From the NCBI GenBank assembly GCA_947247005.1, contig OX365959.1, forward strand, positions 38,043,097-38,107,096: 64,000 bases of DNA, given 5' to 3'. Below are positions 35,561-49,371 of this stretch, piece after piece. Source of the stretch: Spisula solida. Lineage: Eukaryota; Mollusca; Bivalvia; Venerida; Mactridae. Position numbers and translations under genes: made by a program. Numbering within the stretch: the first letter of the stretch is position 1; each line of letters opens with the position of its first letter. The notes under the pieces were generated by a model. It worked only from the letters and a program-made list of their open reading frames with translations. It had not been told where the DNA came from and ran no database searches.

Positions 35561-36261
35561 GTAATATAATATTATAAATATTAAAGTAAGGGTCCTCTTT
35601 GCAGTTTCTTATCACAAATGGGGAAGATATTTGTAGTTCAACTGCCTTGTTTATAAGTTATCTGCCCTTGAAAAGATAATACGCAAAATGTAATAATTCC
35701 CTAGTTTCAAGTGTAGATTACTCATAAACAAGTTCGATGACCTATGATTGTGTCTGTACTTTTCTGTTTCTAACACAATACTGTCATAATAAAAATAATA
35801 TCATTTCTTGTCTAATCTCTCATAGAAGAAAATATGCAGCAAATGCCTTTAATATAATACATATTTAGTGTCAGTGGCCTAGTGTATGAGGCATCACCAT
35901 TCTGGGCGAGAAGTCATATGTTCATATCCAGACCAAGGTTTAATCTAATATGGCTGGTTGAAAATGCTTACCGAATGCTTAACGTATCTGTGGACTGGCG
36001 GTGGAAGTTAGGAACTTCGGAATTAGAAGCTACTGTGATCAGAAACATGGTTTGTCATAAGGCAAAATGACTAGCTGTTGTAACTGATCAGACGCCATTG
36101 GAGAAAACGCCCTGTCAATTGTTTGTCGAATTTTGTCTATCGATGGTTATCGAATTTTGGAATTTTGTTCAGAAGAAAAAATGTTTTTGTCAGCCTAATT
36201 AACTTGCACAGACAGAAATAGGGGTAACACTATAAAATAATAATAAATATATGTGATCCCC

Positions 36262-36500
36262 TTACCGTACAGTACCGCCAGCGTTTTTGTCCCGCGTTAA
36301 AGCGTTTTGCGATCGTTTTTCGTTCGAGTAACCGTGCAAGCGTTTAACCGAGCAAGCGTGTAGGAATGTATCGTATACTGCGCATGCGTACCGAGCAACC
36401 GAGCAGCGAGTGCGCATGCGTAACGAGCAACCGAGCAGCGAGTGCGCATGCGTAACGAGCAACCGAGTAGCGAGTGCGCATGCGTAACGAGTTTTTGTGT
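36262..36500. repeat. TACAGTACCGCCAGCG-type element end with 32-bp tandem repeat
   Basis: ACAGTACCGCCAGCGTTTTT opens the element. 36387-36495 carries three to four copies of a unit with GTGCGCATGCGTAACGAGCA. The mirrored terminus AAAAACGCTGGCGGTACTGT is found at 57607-57626, 21 kb away. Confidence 0.7.
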
Positions 36501-37309
36501 ATTCCTTGTTTACTTTAAGATGTGTTCGATTCTTTTTCAATCAATTTATTGTATTCAGTATGGTATTTGTATGAAAAGAAGTCTCGTAATATCATTGGGT
36601 TAATACAACCATTGATTGCGATTAAGGGTTCGATGGCTAAATCATTTCAACCTTAAGTTATAAATTAATTACCGATTACCGAAATAATTTTAGCGAACAC
36701 TCGAAAATCCATTTCCGTACCGAAAACAAACAGATGAACAAATATTTTCATTTAGAATACAGACTAACTAAAGTATTGACGAATGTCGGTGTGGTTTAAT
36801 GCATCGGTTTAATATATGAAATATTTTGTTTTATCGTAATCGAGCTATTATTGGTAGATAATAAGGGTCCCGATAATTATCGCTACTGAATATGACATCG
36901 ATCGTCGTTGACAGTTTGACGTATATGATTTATTTTTATATTTACCTGTATATGAGATATAAGACGAGCGTAAAAATAATATATATGTGCGTTGTTGGTT
37001 AACTCTAGTTAATTATTTGCTGTAAATGACTGAAGAATGTTTGTATTTGTATCAAGTATTTTTGTTCAAATGCTATCAAGATAGTTTTATCAGAAATTAT
37101 ATATAAAATTATAAACACTATATAAAGACAGGCCTATTTCATCAGATACTATAGAAATCATATTATCTGATATGATATGACAGATTGAGTAATTGGCAAT
37201 TCAGCATGGAAGACAGCAATCTTTTCCTTATTTTATACTTCAGTTGATAGTCACTGAGGTGAGAGTTCAGTAAATGTTAGTTAATATGGTATATCAATCT
37301 ACATCTAGT

Positions 37310-38200
37310 ATAAATTTCTGTAATACCTGGGTCGCAAATCACCCCGATGTCTGACTATGTCACCCCGACGCCATCTGATGTCCATGACATGTATCCAATG
37401 TTTAAACGATGGCAAGGCACGGTTTATTTTGTGTGCATGCCGGGCCCAGCATATATTCCCAGACAAAATGTGCCGGACGGGTATATGAGACGATGATCAT
37501 TGATGTCGGGGGGAAGTTGGCCAGATATTGGATATCCGATTGTCATCAACAAATATCTTTGTCGCTAAGCCGCGTCCTGATTTTGCTTGACAATTTCCTG
37601 ATAGCATATATTCCTAAACAAAATGTGCCGGACGGGTATATCGGACGATGATCATTGATGTCGAGGGGGAAGTTGGCCAGATATCAGATTATCATCAAAA
37701 ATATCTTTGTCGCTGAGCCACACCCTGATTTTGCCTGACAATTCCCTGAGGTCTGGTCAGAGTATGGTAACCTTCATGTAATATTAACTTCTGTAATACC
37801 TAGGTCGCAAATCACCCCAATGTCAGACAATATCACCCCGGACGTCAAACGATGTCCATGTATCCAATGTGTAATACACAAAGCCTAGGCTTTTGTGTGC
37901 ACGACGGGCCCAGCATATTTTCTCGGACAAAATGTGCCGGACGGGCATATAAGACGATGATCATGTGATGTTGGTAGAAAGTTGGCCCAAAATCAGATTA
38001 TCGACAAATATGTCGCGAAGCCGCACACTGATTTTGTCAGACAATTCCTTGGTGTCTGGTCAGATTATGGTATATTTACATGTAGTTTAAACTTCTGTTA
38101 TACCTGTGTCGCAAATAACCCCGATGTTAGACCGCATCACCCCGGACACCGAACAACAATTCCCTGATGTCCGGTCTGATTAGCCAAAAGTATATCACAG
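37310..38200. repeat. Long tandem repeat with CCGGACGGG blocks
   Basis: CAAAATGTGCCGGACGGG occurs near 37463, 37619 and 37929, and GTCGCAAATCACCCC near 37331 and 37804 (GTCGCAAATAACCCC near 38107). The units are 300-480 bp with internal deletions. No coding content. Confidence 0.8.
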
Positions 38201-38702
38201 AGCGATAGGATTAGATCTATATGACTCAGGTAAAGGCTTGGTTTGGGTATTTAAATGTTTATGACGGGTTTCAACATCTGTATCCCAACTAGTACTAACT
38301 TACACTTCAATCTGGGACCAGCAGCTTCGCATGTCCAGTAAAATATTCAATTTTTCATCGAAGGGTATGACCTGCTGCAATGGAGAACCAAAACCAGATC
38401 ACCGCAAACAAATCCAGCACACCAACAACAGTCAGTGCATGTGGGAAAAACCATAACACAATGTTGTTTGCTATTTATTTTAATATAGTATACCAGCTTT
38501 TTTGTATTGTGCGGCTTACAATCTTCTCCAACTGGAAGGCAGTGGATGCCTTATCATTTCATACTTTGCAGTCCCTGCTTTCTGATTATGTCAGTTACTG
38601 GCAATTGCCAAATATTTGGTGACACTGGCCGGGCACTATAAATTTGAAAATGAGTGGTTGCACTTGTATGGGTTATTCTTGACCTAAATATCTAAAGAAT
38701 TA

Positions 38703-39120
38703 CTAACATATCAAAAAAAAACTAACTGTTCTCAGTTGTTTTTTATTCAAACACTTGTAACAACATATCATCATTATACAACAGTGGATATAAATAATAA
38801 ACAAATTTACAGATACCCGGTATAAACTTAGTGCAATCACTGGACTGATGAACCATACCCCAACTGCACTGCCTTGACACAGGAACTTTACTTGAAATAA
38901 AATTATATGACTATATAACCTTTGACCTCTAAGTTTGACCTTTGAGTTAGGGCCTGAAATATTGCACATGACACACAGTCTTTATATGGTGAACATTTGT
39001 ACCAAGCAATTTCAAAATCCAGTAAGAAATGACAACGTTACAGAGCAGACACAACTTGCATGACTATATAACATTTGCCTCCAAGTGCAATCTGACTAAG
39101 TGCTTGATCTTCCTTACCGG
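38703..39120. repeat. Mollusc-type satellite (TTTGACCTCTAAG), first part
   Basis: CCTTTGACCTCTAAGTTTGA, then GTGAACATTTGTACCAAGCA and AAATCCAGTAAGAAATG recur in order at 39600-39850. I associate this type with bivalve genomes. Confidence 0.65.
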
Positions 39121-39598
39121 TAGATCTGATGACAACGCAATACGAGTGTGTATTTACAGAAATCGGAATTTCCATTTATAATTCAGCCAATCATATAGCT
39201 CGTTACATTGGTACTTCGCTCGTATTAATAAACGGCAAATTGCATATAAAACAGTTTTCCTCAACTTTAGTCTGCTTTTAAGGAGTAATCCTCATTTATT
39301 CGGCCATTGTAGAATTTGTAGTACTGATAATTTGATGAAAACGCACTGTTGATTATCAATCGTGAAAGCTCGGCCATTTCCGTTTGTCTCCGGTAAATAT
39401 TGCAATCCATAAAGACCGAGGTGATCAGAACAAAGGCACGCACGATGCATGTGTTTGTGATAACTACCGTATCTAAAAATAGAATCGAATCGCGGTCAGA
39501 ATTGTGAAAGCAAGGTGCCGATTGGCTAATGGGAAAGGTCGCCTGAGGTGACCTTTAATAGGGCGTCGTCAGATTCTCATGTGTAGCAGGTTTGAGGA
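39121..39598. mobile_element. Insertion splitting the satellite
   Basis: GATCTGATGACAACGC near 39124 and GCGTCGTCAGATTC near 39563 are imperfect inverted ends, and the satellite resumes on both sides. Possible MITE of unknown class. Confidence 0.4.
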
Positions 39599-39599
39599 T

Positions 39600-40815
39600 A
39601 TGATTTTAATCAGATTGCCTCCAAGTGTGACCTTGACATTTGAGCCAGGGACCTGGTTCTTAAGAATGAAAGACTGTCTTGATGTGGTGAACATTTGTAA
39701 GAAGCAATTTTAAAATCCAGTAAGAAATGTCATATCCAGACACGAAACATGCCTATTTAAGCCTTTCAACCTTTGACCTCTAAGTGTGACCATTGAGCTA
39801 GGGACCTGGGTCTTGCGCATGACACATCGTCTTGTTATAGATGTGGACACAATTTTTCTAACAGACCGACAGACCAACCAACAATATAGTGCCTCCAGTA
39901 TAAACCCTTCAAACTTTATTTTTGGTGGTTACAATAATAACAAGTTTATAACAAGCAATAGCACTGAATGTGATGAAACCCCCAGCTCCCCCCCACAAGA
40001 TACTGCTCGACACAGTGATGTGAGCATAGAGGTCGCATTTATTATGACCTGCAAAACTTGGTCCAAATTATGATCATGTGTACAACTTAGGTTTAATTAA
40101 AGGCAATCATTAGCAAAATTGATCTGACAATTTTGTTTGACTGTATGCGTAATATAAAACTTGGTACTGGTAGGTCATGCAAACTTCTAATCAATAGTAA
40201 CCATGAAATATCATGGACAAAATTAAAAGTGGAAAAAAACAAAGTGTAATAACTCCCTTAAAATTTTTTCCGACCAACAGCGCTATATATCCACAACTAG
40301 ACTTGTTACTGATAAGTCATACAACATTTCATTGAAATCCAACATATGGTAGCAGAGATATAGCGCGGACAAAATTGTAAACTTGTCTAAAAAACAAAGA
40401 TTATAACTCAATAAAACTAATCCGACCGATGTGCACAAACAATATGCACAAATAGGCACAGTACTCATGAGTCATGCCAAGTTTCATTGAAATCCAACCA
40501 ATAGATACCGAGAAATAGCACAAACAGAATTTTTTAAGTGTAAAACAACAAAGGACAATAACTCGATGAAAATAATCCGACCGACAAGCGCCAAAGATAG
40601 GCACAACAAGGCAAGGTACTGACGAGTCATGCAAAGTTTTGTTTAAATCCCACCAATGGCTACTGAGAAATAGCACGGGCAAAATTGGACAGACCAACCA
40701 ACGGACCTCAAGCATGACTCCAATATAGCACCTATATACTATGTATCTAGTGGTATATTAATGCAACATTGTCATATGTTCATAACATTTAATTTCAACA
40801 TAATTATGGTACATA
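39600..40815. repeat. Mollusc-type satellites: TTTGACCTCTAAG units then AAGTTTCATTGAAATCC units
   Basis: From 39600 two more units of the first satellite are seen. From about 40100 a second unit of about 140-150 bp (AATAACTC, AATCCGACCGAC, TTTCATTGAAATCCAACC, GAGAAATAGCAC) repeats four times. This second type resumes at 42125-42430 beyond a mariner insertion. Confidence 0.75.
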
Positions 40816-41842
40816 TACGAGGGGTGATCCAGAATTATGTGGACTTTTGCTCTAGAAAGTTTATTTTAGATCAGATCGGTATGAAAGTTACACACAAGCG
40901 ACTTTTATCTAGTATTGTCATAAAACGCAACATATATCTGAAAACAATTATTTGCATCAACAGTTATACGCTACCATGGCAACACATAAATGCTTTCAAG
41001 GATCAACACAGATTTTTTCAGTAAAACGTGTTACGTTATTGTTGATTGTTATTGTATTTCTACATTTAGAAATTCAGAAAAATGGCATCATATTGTCCAA
41101 TATTGTATCGATAACGGATTGACATTTCAAAGTAAACTTCGGTGTATTCGTCATATTATGAATGCATATGTAACTGTTGTCAAATCATAATTAACATCAA
41201 TAGTGACGTCACAAAATTTCATTTACATTCCCTTTACCATGTAATTCTTGGTACAGCTATGAAAAACCTCAACGCAGACGAAAGAAATGTTGGAGAAATC
41301 AAGTATCAGATATGTTGTATCACAGTCACTCGTTTTTAAATGGCATAAACGTTTTAAAGAAGGCCTGGGTGATGTGACAGGTCGTGCGGGTAGAGGTAAA
41401 AACCAGACGTTGACTGGATCGGTGCTTACGTTGGTCAGAATCAAACATTCGTGACATTAGTGGAAAAATATTATCTTGCAGGGCTAGTAACGTGTACGTA
41501 CAGTTAGGTAAATATTGACAGGACGATTATATGTGCATACAATAAGATCGTAATAGGTTAGGGAAATTAAAGAACAGTTGATTAAGAGTTTTCAAAAGCA
41601 TAATGAAATGATACAGGCATGAAGACGACGTGTACGTCATTTCTGAGATGTTCCGCGATTCAAAACCATACCCTCTTACAGACGCTTTATTTACATTATT
41701 TATTATCATATCCACACGAAATTTGGTATACTAGTGCAGTAAGTATCAATATTATATTGTCCACAGATTTGTTAATGTAAGTATAACGGTTTTTGAATGA
41801 GAGCAAAAGTCCACGTAATTCTGGATCACCCCTCGCCTCGTA
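40816..41842 (+). mobile_element. Mariner relic inserted in satellite
   Basis: The ends TACGAGGGGTGATCCAGAAT and, mirrored, ATTCTGGATCACCCCTCG (plus CCTCGTA) bracket 1.03 kb. A decayed transposase N-terminal region is seen at 41332-41445, where VFKWHKRFKEGLGDV matches the family's V-x-WHKRF-x-x-GR block. Stops and deletions make it inactive. Confidence 0.8.
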
Positions 41843-42524
41843 TAATTATATACATGTACTTTAGGTTAAAACTTGTTTTTTGGGAAATTTCAAGATTAAG
41901 TTGAGAGGTACATTAACATATGAGTATAGAAAAACAGGGTATGTACAGTTAATATTCGCAAGTAATATTGCCAAAACACAAGGATTTATAAAAAAAAATA
42001 TTTCTCATTACAATAAAAACAATACATTTGAAGTCATCTGCAACAAAATATTTACTCAATTATTCTATAATCAGTCAATAATAATAATACTGAAGGAGGA
42101 TAAAATCCAATACAGGAACCAAACTGCTTAAATCCAATAAATCAATATGGAGTTATAAAATTTCAATTGACCAGAACTATTGGTTAAAGATGTTACAGAG
42201 AAATAGCTCAGACAAAATTACAAGTGTAAAAAAGAAAGGGTAACAAATAGTGATTACAGAGAAAAAGCGCTTGCAAAATTATATCCGTTAAAATTGATCT
42301 GACCAAAGTGTGTCAATGATATCCGCAACTATACTTGGTACTGATAATTTTAACAAAGTTTCATTGAAATCCAACCAATGGATACAGAAAAATAGCATAA
42401 ACAAAATTTATCAGAGAAACAAGAGTGCCAAAATGTCACAAAATACGCCCGTCTTGGGGCATGGTGAGTCTCAGGGCATGGTGAATGAAAAAAACAAACA
42501 ATCCAACATTTTTTTTAATTCAAG
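41843..42524. repeat. Continuation of AAGTTTCATTGAAATCC satellite
   Basis: TTTCATTGAAATCCAACCAA near 42359 and GATGTTACAGAGAAATAGC near 42188 match the units before the mariner insertion. Confidence 0.6.
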
Positions 42525-43460
42525 GACCATAACACAAGAAGGCCTAGGCTGATTTGGCCTACAATTGAACTTGTCTTAGATATTATATCCGTAAACATTG
42601 TCACCAAGTTTGAAGATACTCAGATGAAAACTCTTTGCACTAGAGAACAGACAAGGTAAATTTCACATTTATTTTGGTAATTATAGGATAATAACCAAAT
42701 AAGGCCTAGGCCAATTTGGCCTATAATCAAACTTGGCCTAGATATTATGCCCATAAGCATTGTCACAAAGTTTGAAGACGATCGCATGAAAACTGTTTGC
42801 GTTAGAGCACAGACAAGGCCAATTTCTTACTTATTTGGTAATTAAAGGCCCATAACCCAATAAGGCCTAAGCCGACTTGGCCTATGATCTAACTTGGCCT
42901 AGATATTATTCCCATAAGCATTGTCACAAAGTTTGAAGATGATCAGATGAAAACTGTTTGCACTAAAGAACAGAAGGTAAATATCACATTTATTTTGGTA
43001 ATTATAGGACCATAACCCAATAAGGCCTAGGTCGATTTGGCCTAAAATCGAACTTGGCCTAGATATTATGCCCATAAGCATTGTCACAAAGTTTGAAGAC
43101 GATCGCATGAAAACTGTTAGCGTAAGAGTACAGACAAGGCCAATTTCATACTTATTTGGTTATTAAAGGACCATAACCCAATAAGGCCTAGGCAGATTTG
43201 GCCTATAATCGATCTTGGCCTAGATAATATGCCCATAAGCATTGTCAGCAAGTTTGAAGATGATCGGATGAAAACTGTTAGCATAAAAGTACAGACAAAG
43301 CCAATTTCATACTTATTTGGTTATTAAAGGACCATAACCCAATAAGGCCTGGGTCGATTTGGCCTATAATCGAACTTGGCCTAGATATTATGCCCATAAG
43401 CATTGTCAGCAAGTTTGAAGATGATCGGATGAAAACTGTTTGCGCTAGAGTACAGACAAA
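42525..43460. repeat. 160-bp satellite with GGCCTAGG boxes, six copies
   Basis: The phrase TTGGCCTAGATATTATGCCC recurs near 42734, 42894, 43054, 43214 and 43375, with a more diverged first copy near 42570; spacing is 160 bases. Between are CATTGTCACAAAGTTTGAAG and CATGAAAACTGTTTGCG. Confidence 0.93.
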
Positions 43461-44421
43461 CGCCGCCGCCCGCCCGCCTGTTCACATAATACGTCCCGTT
43501 TTCAACGGGCGTATAAAAACAAAGGGAAGTAACTCCCTTTAAATTTATCCAACCAAGCTGTGTCAATGATATGATGGTAAAATTGTATGATTTTGACTGT
43601 TTGTTCTGGATAAACATGAACATTATTGTCATCACAACTACTGCTTAGCACTACATATCTCAATCTCACACTTATACATTTACATTCTTTTAATTTGCAA
43701 GAAGAGAGCGTTTCTGTGCCATATTTATGCAGATTATGATTGTGCACATTCAATATATACAGCAAATGTCATTACATGACTGTGTACATTGATCTTGGAA
43801 GAAAACTTTTGATACAAGCATTGTAAGTTCTAAATCACAATTCTTTTTCATAGGATTATGATCAGAGAAGAGAAAGTCAGTGTATTTATATGTCTATCCT
43901 TTTGAGGGCTCCTTTCCTTAGGAACTCTCACAACTGTAAAATGCACATCTCTATCAGGTATAGCAGCTAATATCACTGCCAACACTACAACAACCTGCAT
44001 GAAAATGCTGTTACAGTAGTAACCATCTGAATGGTGGAACACACAAACCTAAGCACTGCTTCATACGAATAAGATGAAATAAGCTCATGTCAGATGCTGT
44101 TTCAGTGTTTCTGAATAATGTTTCAATTATCATCCTGTGGTTATGTAACCATTTAGTTCAGCTTTTACTAAGTTTACTTCACTTCAACAAAGTAATATGG
44201 GACATTGGATTGAAGAAAGGGTAGTCTTCTTGTCCAATCGTATCCGATAGTCCACTATATCCCACCGTGTATAAACCAAATTACTATACGATTTATTGGG
44301 ATACTATACAATTCAACTTGTATGACTTATTGTGATTGAAACATCTGTTACAGGTGATTTCCAATCACTGTATGACTTATTGCAAGACTATAATTCAATG
44401 TGTACTCCTTATTGCGATTAC
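43461..44421. other. No supported gene; satellite flank and repeats
   Basis: GCCGCCCGCCCGCCTG and CGTCCCGTTTTCAACGGGCG follow the 160-bp satellite. A minus-strand frame at 43848-44042 begins near an AG and has a hydrophobic start, but its phase does not fit 44422-44625. 44260-44421 carries TGTATGACTTATTG repeats as at 32640. Confidence 0.45.
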
Positions 44422-44625
44422 CGGAAGTTGACATGCTTCTACACTGTGTAACCATGTGCCTAGACAAACACCACTTAGAACCATCTAAGTTGTCACATTT
44501 ATCAATATATGGTATATATATTGTCTTCCAATGAAATTTTGCAACCTTCGTCCATTTGGAATCCGAATACAAACAAACTTTGTCACCATACCATGCCAAC
44601 GCTACTGATGATAGGTTGATGATGC
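44422..44625 (-). CDS. Possible unassigned coding exon nested in the large intron
   Basis: On the minus strand a T-rich tract ends in TTTCAG just before position 44625, and a GT donor follows position 44422. The 204 nt between are open and encode GIINLSSVALAWYGDKVCLY, then SDSKWTKVAKFHWKTIYIPY and a Cys/Trp-rich end (DKCDNLDGSKWC, then TQC). Four cysteines and several Trp suggest a secreted domain, but I do not recognise the family. The 3' edge lies in a repeat that also occurs near 32800, so it may be a transposon-captured or false exon. No phase-compatible partner exon was found. Confidence 0.35.
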
Positions 44626-44639
44626 CTGAAATTGAAAAT

Positions 44640-45124
44640 AATAAAAAAACATTTAGGATTGAATACAGTAAAACCTCAATAATAACACTAACTGAAACAA
44701 GATATTTGTAAACATATACAATATGTATAGTCCGGAGAATTTGATACGACTCTCGACCTTTAATTAGCATAATTTAACAGCTGATAAAGGGTCTATATTT
44801 ATAATCCCGTTTGTATGTTTTCATAAGTTGGAAGTTTCGCGAAGACGCTCGAGATGTAATACCAACACAAATCTATAGGACCGATATTGCACGATTTGCT
44901 CGCGGAAATTTATATATTCAACACAAGAACCTTGTAATATATTCATGCATAAAGGTCAGGATCATGTCAAATTCTCTATGCATACCAAGGCAGCCAAGTA
45001 GTTTTTTAATAATAATGTCAGAATGCATGACAATCTCAACCTGTGACCAAATCTGACCTCAAAATCAATAGGGGTTATCTACTGATGATGACCAACTTCC
45101 CGGTAATGTTTGAAAATCCATTAG
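44640..45124. other. No gene seen
   Basis: A fragment ACAGTAAAACCTCAATAATA near 44667 resembles a pogo-like end; nothing else assignable. Confidence 0.4.
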
Positions 45125-45129
45125 GCACG

Positions 45130-47830
45130 AGGGATGATCCAAAATATTTTGAGTAGGGCTTTTTTCCGGGTAGGTAGTGGAAGGGGAAACAAACACTATT
45201 TTATTTCAGGCCTCATGGAATGTCACACGGAAATGGCCCCATTTATGCTTTGGTTATTTCCGGGACATTCCATGATTTTTTTGTGAATTAGATTTTTATA
45301 TATTTATATAAACAAATTTTGCTGTTGCTCATAGAATTATTGCCGCCACTGTTGCAACTCCTTTGGCTAATGTAGTACATTAGACTACTTTACAGAGACA
45401 ACACAAAATCATCAAAATGAAAATAAAATTAATTACCTACCTACCAACCCAATGTAAAAATACTGGATCGGTAAAGGTCAAACTAACAATATTTTAATTT
45501 AAGCCTAATGTATATATCAAAATAAATATATAGGTTTAACCAGTATAATAATATCAACATTTAGATTTATGTATTTTATATTAAAATAATTATTGCTCAA
45601 ATTCGATCATTGCACATGATATGAAAATCTCATTATGACAAGAATGAGCAGAGCAGATTTTGTCTGCATTCCTTTCATGGCTGTTGCTGATACAGGAAGT
45701 CAAATAGGTCAAGATATAGATCTATATACATGTACTGATAAATGTGCAGTTTTGTCAAACAGGGAAAGGAGTATATTTTGATATGGCAGATAGATAGAGA
45801 TCTTATAATCCACTGTGCACATCAGGGGGTTTTATTACCCAGTATAATATTTTACCTGATGTAACAGATAGATAAAGGTTCTCCTTAGACTGTGACAATT
45901 TTTGCACTAATGGACTAAATTTAACTACTGCAGGTGTCAACTAAACTTTATAAATATATATCATTGTTATAAAATAATTACCAGTATATATATTATATAA
46001 TTATATAATATTGAATACATAAATAGTGATTCATCAGTACATCATGAACATAAATATAAGACTGGTACTGTCAAATTTTCAGCCCAGCACACATGCCAGG
46101 TTAAATGCCACAGAACTTCCCATAATCCAACGCATATCTGACCCCAGGGCCCATATTTGATAATCAGATCTCTAAGTTTGTTCTAGATGTTACTAAGAAA
46201 TAAACAAATCTCAAATTTGAAATGTATGTTCCTTTGACAATTCTGTTTTCATAGTGGCAAAATAATTGCAGGGAATAATAGTTTACAAAAAAACTCACAC
46301 TTACTGACTCAATTAAAATAAGTTTTTCTTAAGACAAATAATACATACATAGTTTAATTAATTCCATGATTGTATAGACAAATTAAGTATCAAACTAATT
46401 GTTGTTTTATGAGGGTTATGAATTTTATGTTTCTAAATATAGGTAATGTTGACTGTTAGTCAATATTGATATGAAAATTTTATCCGTGTTATGTTGGGCC
46501 TAAATTAAATATTGTTTGTTTCCCCATCCCCTACCTACCCGATTAAAAAGGGCCCTACCCAAAATATTTTATTGCCCAAATTGAAATAAAAAAAAAAAAA
46601 TTAAAATAGAAGTGAAAAATAAATTTCTTGTTTACTGGCTTCTTAAATCTTACCATTAAATTTAAGACTGTTGGGTTTCACCTTAGAGTTAGTTCTAAAT
46701 TTCATTATTGTTGGTTTTCACCTTAGGGTTAATTCTAAATTTCATTATTTGTATGTCTTAACCAATAACTATCATACTGAAACAGTACAAAATATTTACC
46801 CTACCTACCTACCCATTTTAAATCTGCTAGGGTCGGGATGGGGAAACCAAGAATATTTTAAGTTCGGCCTTATAATAACTGAAAGAATAATTTTCTATGG
46901 TTGCAACCAATTAAATTCAGTATATACTTTGTATTAAACAGAATTAAATATATCAACACTGGAATTAGATCTTTGTGATTAATTTACAAAATTAAAACTT
47001 TGTGATATTCACAAATTAGTTTTCAACAATTGGAGAGAAAGGCTACAACAAGACTTTTACCAAACTCCCAGATATACATTATACAACAACATGCCATACC
47101 ACATACTATTACACCCTCAAATCCCCTCTGTTGCCATCATGGTTATTTTACTACGAAAAAAGTATTAAAAGAATAAATGAATTATAAGTGTTTCCTATCT
47201 GATATTGTTTATTTTTTATCTATATTGTTTATTTTAAGCTTTTAAAACTTTAGACGAAATAGGAATTCTTACTTTACTCTTTAGGCGTTCAATTAAACAC
47301 TTTAGATGATTTTAGACCAAATGTGATTACACGAAATGGGAAGTCCCCACATGCAGGTCAGATCTCCTGCATCATGCATGAGTCTCAAGCATTTGAGACT
47401 ATACTCGCGAATGATCGCTGGCAATGATCAAATCTCACACATTTCTTGTACATACTGGAACTTGATATATTTTGTTAAATTATGAATATGATCACAAATA
47501 TTGGTTTAAATTGCTTCATGAAGCATGTGTATGGTATTGTAATAAAAGATACAAGAAAAGTAAGGGAAAACTGCAAATAAACTTTAATAATTTAAGTTTA
47601 AAGTTTCTGCCAGGAAAATCTCATGCATTTAAATTTTTAATGATATCTCTCGCATTTTCATCACCAATCTCATGCAATGGGGTCTGCGAAACATGTCATG
47701 TATGCATCCCCGTCATCAAAACATAACAGGATATCAATGAATATCAAAACAAAATATTTCCCCTCCTACCTAATTCTCATTGGCCAGGGTCGGGAAAGGG
47801 AAACAAACAATATTTTATTTTTGGCCTTGC
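45130..47830. repeat. Region with dispersed 65-bp repeat (GGGTCGGGA...AAACAAACAATATTTTA)
   Basis: The repeat appears near 45160-45212, 45430-45508, 46498-46560 (inverted), 46798-46870 and 47762-47825, each joining CCTACCTACC, GGTCGG and AAACAAACAATATTTTAT-like segments and ending GGCCT. A 46-bp tandem pair (TTTCACCTTAG-x-GTTA) is at 46675-46750. No coding sequence. Confidence 0.6.
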
Positions 47831-49371
47831 ATTATAAGACTGTATTTCTAGGCAATTTCTGTCATTTGTCTACATTGTATATTAGTAAACCTACCTGGTA
47901 ATATTTGAGCTTGCCCTGTCACCAATCAATTTCTCGTTTGAGGACCCATTTGGGTAACCCCGGTCACCAATCAATTTCACCAATGAAGTAAAACGAAACA
48001 CACCTGAAACAGATAAAACACACTTTTAGCATCAAAGTAGCTGTCAAATAGTCATTAGCAACATTTTGGGAAAATAGCATACAAGGAATGTCACTGAAAA
48101 GTCCCGAAAACTTCCTGCCTAATCATTATGGTTTGATTACTTGACTTATAAATCACTCAATGACTGATGTATTATAGCCAAGTACTGTTGGAATTTTGAC
48201 CTATAATGCATTGCTGGACTTTTGTATCATGTCAAAATAGCGGGGGAAATATAGCCTTAACTATACCTGGGAGGTATAGGGCGGGGATTTGCAGGGGTTT
48301 TACCATTTGTATGGCCTGGGGGGGGGGGGGGCAGGGCAGAAATAATTGATCATCACAATTTAAAAAATTATTATGAAACAGAAAAGGAGCAGGACTCAAG
48401 GGGGAAATATTGAGAACTTTGGAGAATATATACTCTGAAGAGGCGAAAGGGGCCTAATATCTCCACATATTTTATCAAAATGAAACACTCACTCTTATTA
48501 TTATCAACATTTGAGTAGAATATAGAACGATTTTTTTTATAAAGTTACAGTAGAACTTCGATGCCTCGAACTACCTTCCGATTCGAAAAACATTCTTCAA
48601 CTTTTTAAATCATTGTAACTTTTTATATCATTTTATAAACTGGAAAATAGACTGTCTGTAAAATGCAATAAAGTAATTAAGGGTATGGGCAAAAAATAGG
48701 ACAGACACAGTTATGACTGCTGCATTTAGTTGGCCTTGGGATTTATGACACTGTTTTATATGACCCCTGTTGTGATTAATTGACTCCATATTTATGGCAC
48801 TTATTGTTTTCTTTATAGCCATATATTACATAACATTGCACAATATGCCAGCCAATAGTAAAGCTAATGGTAAAAAGGAATCTCCCTAATTTTCATTTTT
48901 TAGTTCACTTATTTTGGATACTTTATACAAATTAGTGAAATATTGGTAACTTTAATTGACCTCTCTATATATCCAAAAGACTCATGTTTGGTTGTATAAT
49001 TATTTTTATTTTAATGATAATTTAAGGTTTTCAAAATACATTTTTGTTATTTATATTAAGATTTCAAAGGGAACTTCTGTATTAAATTTATGATTGATTT
49101 CTATGTGTTATGAAATCAAATTACTTTCAATAATCACTTATATTCGGTTTTCTTAAAACGCTTAAAAACAAATGGTTTTTAATTCCCAAGTCATGTTGTG
49201 TGTTCAAAATATTAACATTTGTTAACACTTAATTAACACCATTGCCTAATATCAGTTATTTATCACCTAAAGGTACAAAAATGTCACACTGCACATTTTC
49301 ATTGATTGATTTAATCCACAAGATTAATATAACTTTGGAGAGAGTACCTTCAGGTGTTTTTTTTTTAAAAT
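47831..49371. other. No gene seen
   Basis: Contains CACCAATCAATTTC twice (47920-47980), a G13 run near 48319, and a pogo-like left end (ACAGTAGAACTTCGATGCC) near 48548 without a partner. Confidence 0.45.

Noticed and set aside
42525..43460. CRISPR-like array
   Set aside because: 160-bp units are repeated throughout, without unique spacers, in a eukaryotic intron; it is a satellite.
43848..44042. Minus-strand frame as terminal exon of the 44422-44625 candidate
   Set aside because: Joining at the AG before it shifts frame and gives an early stop.
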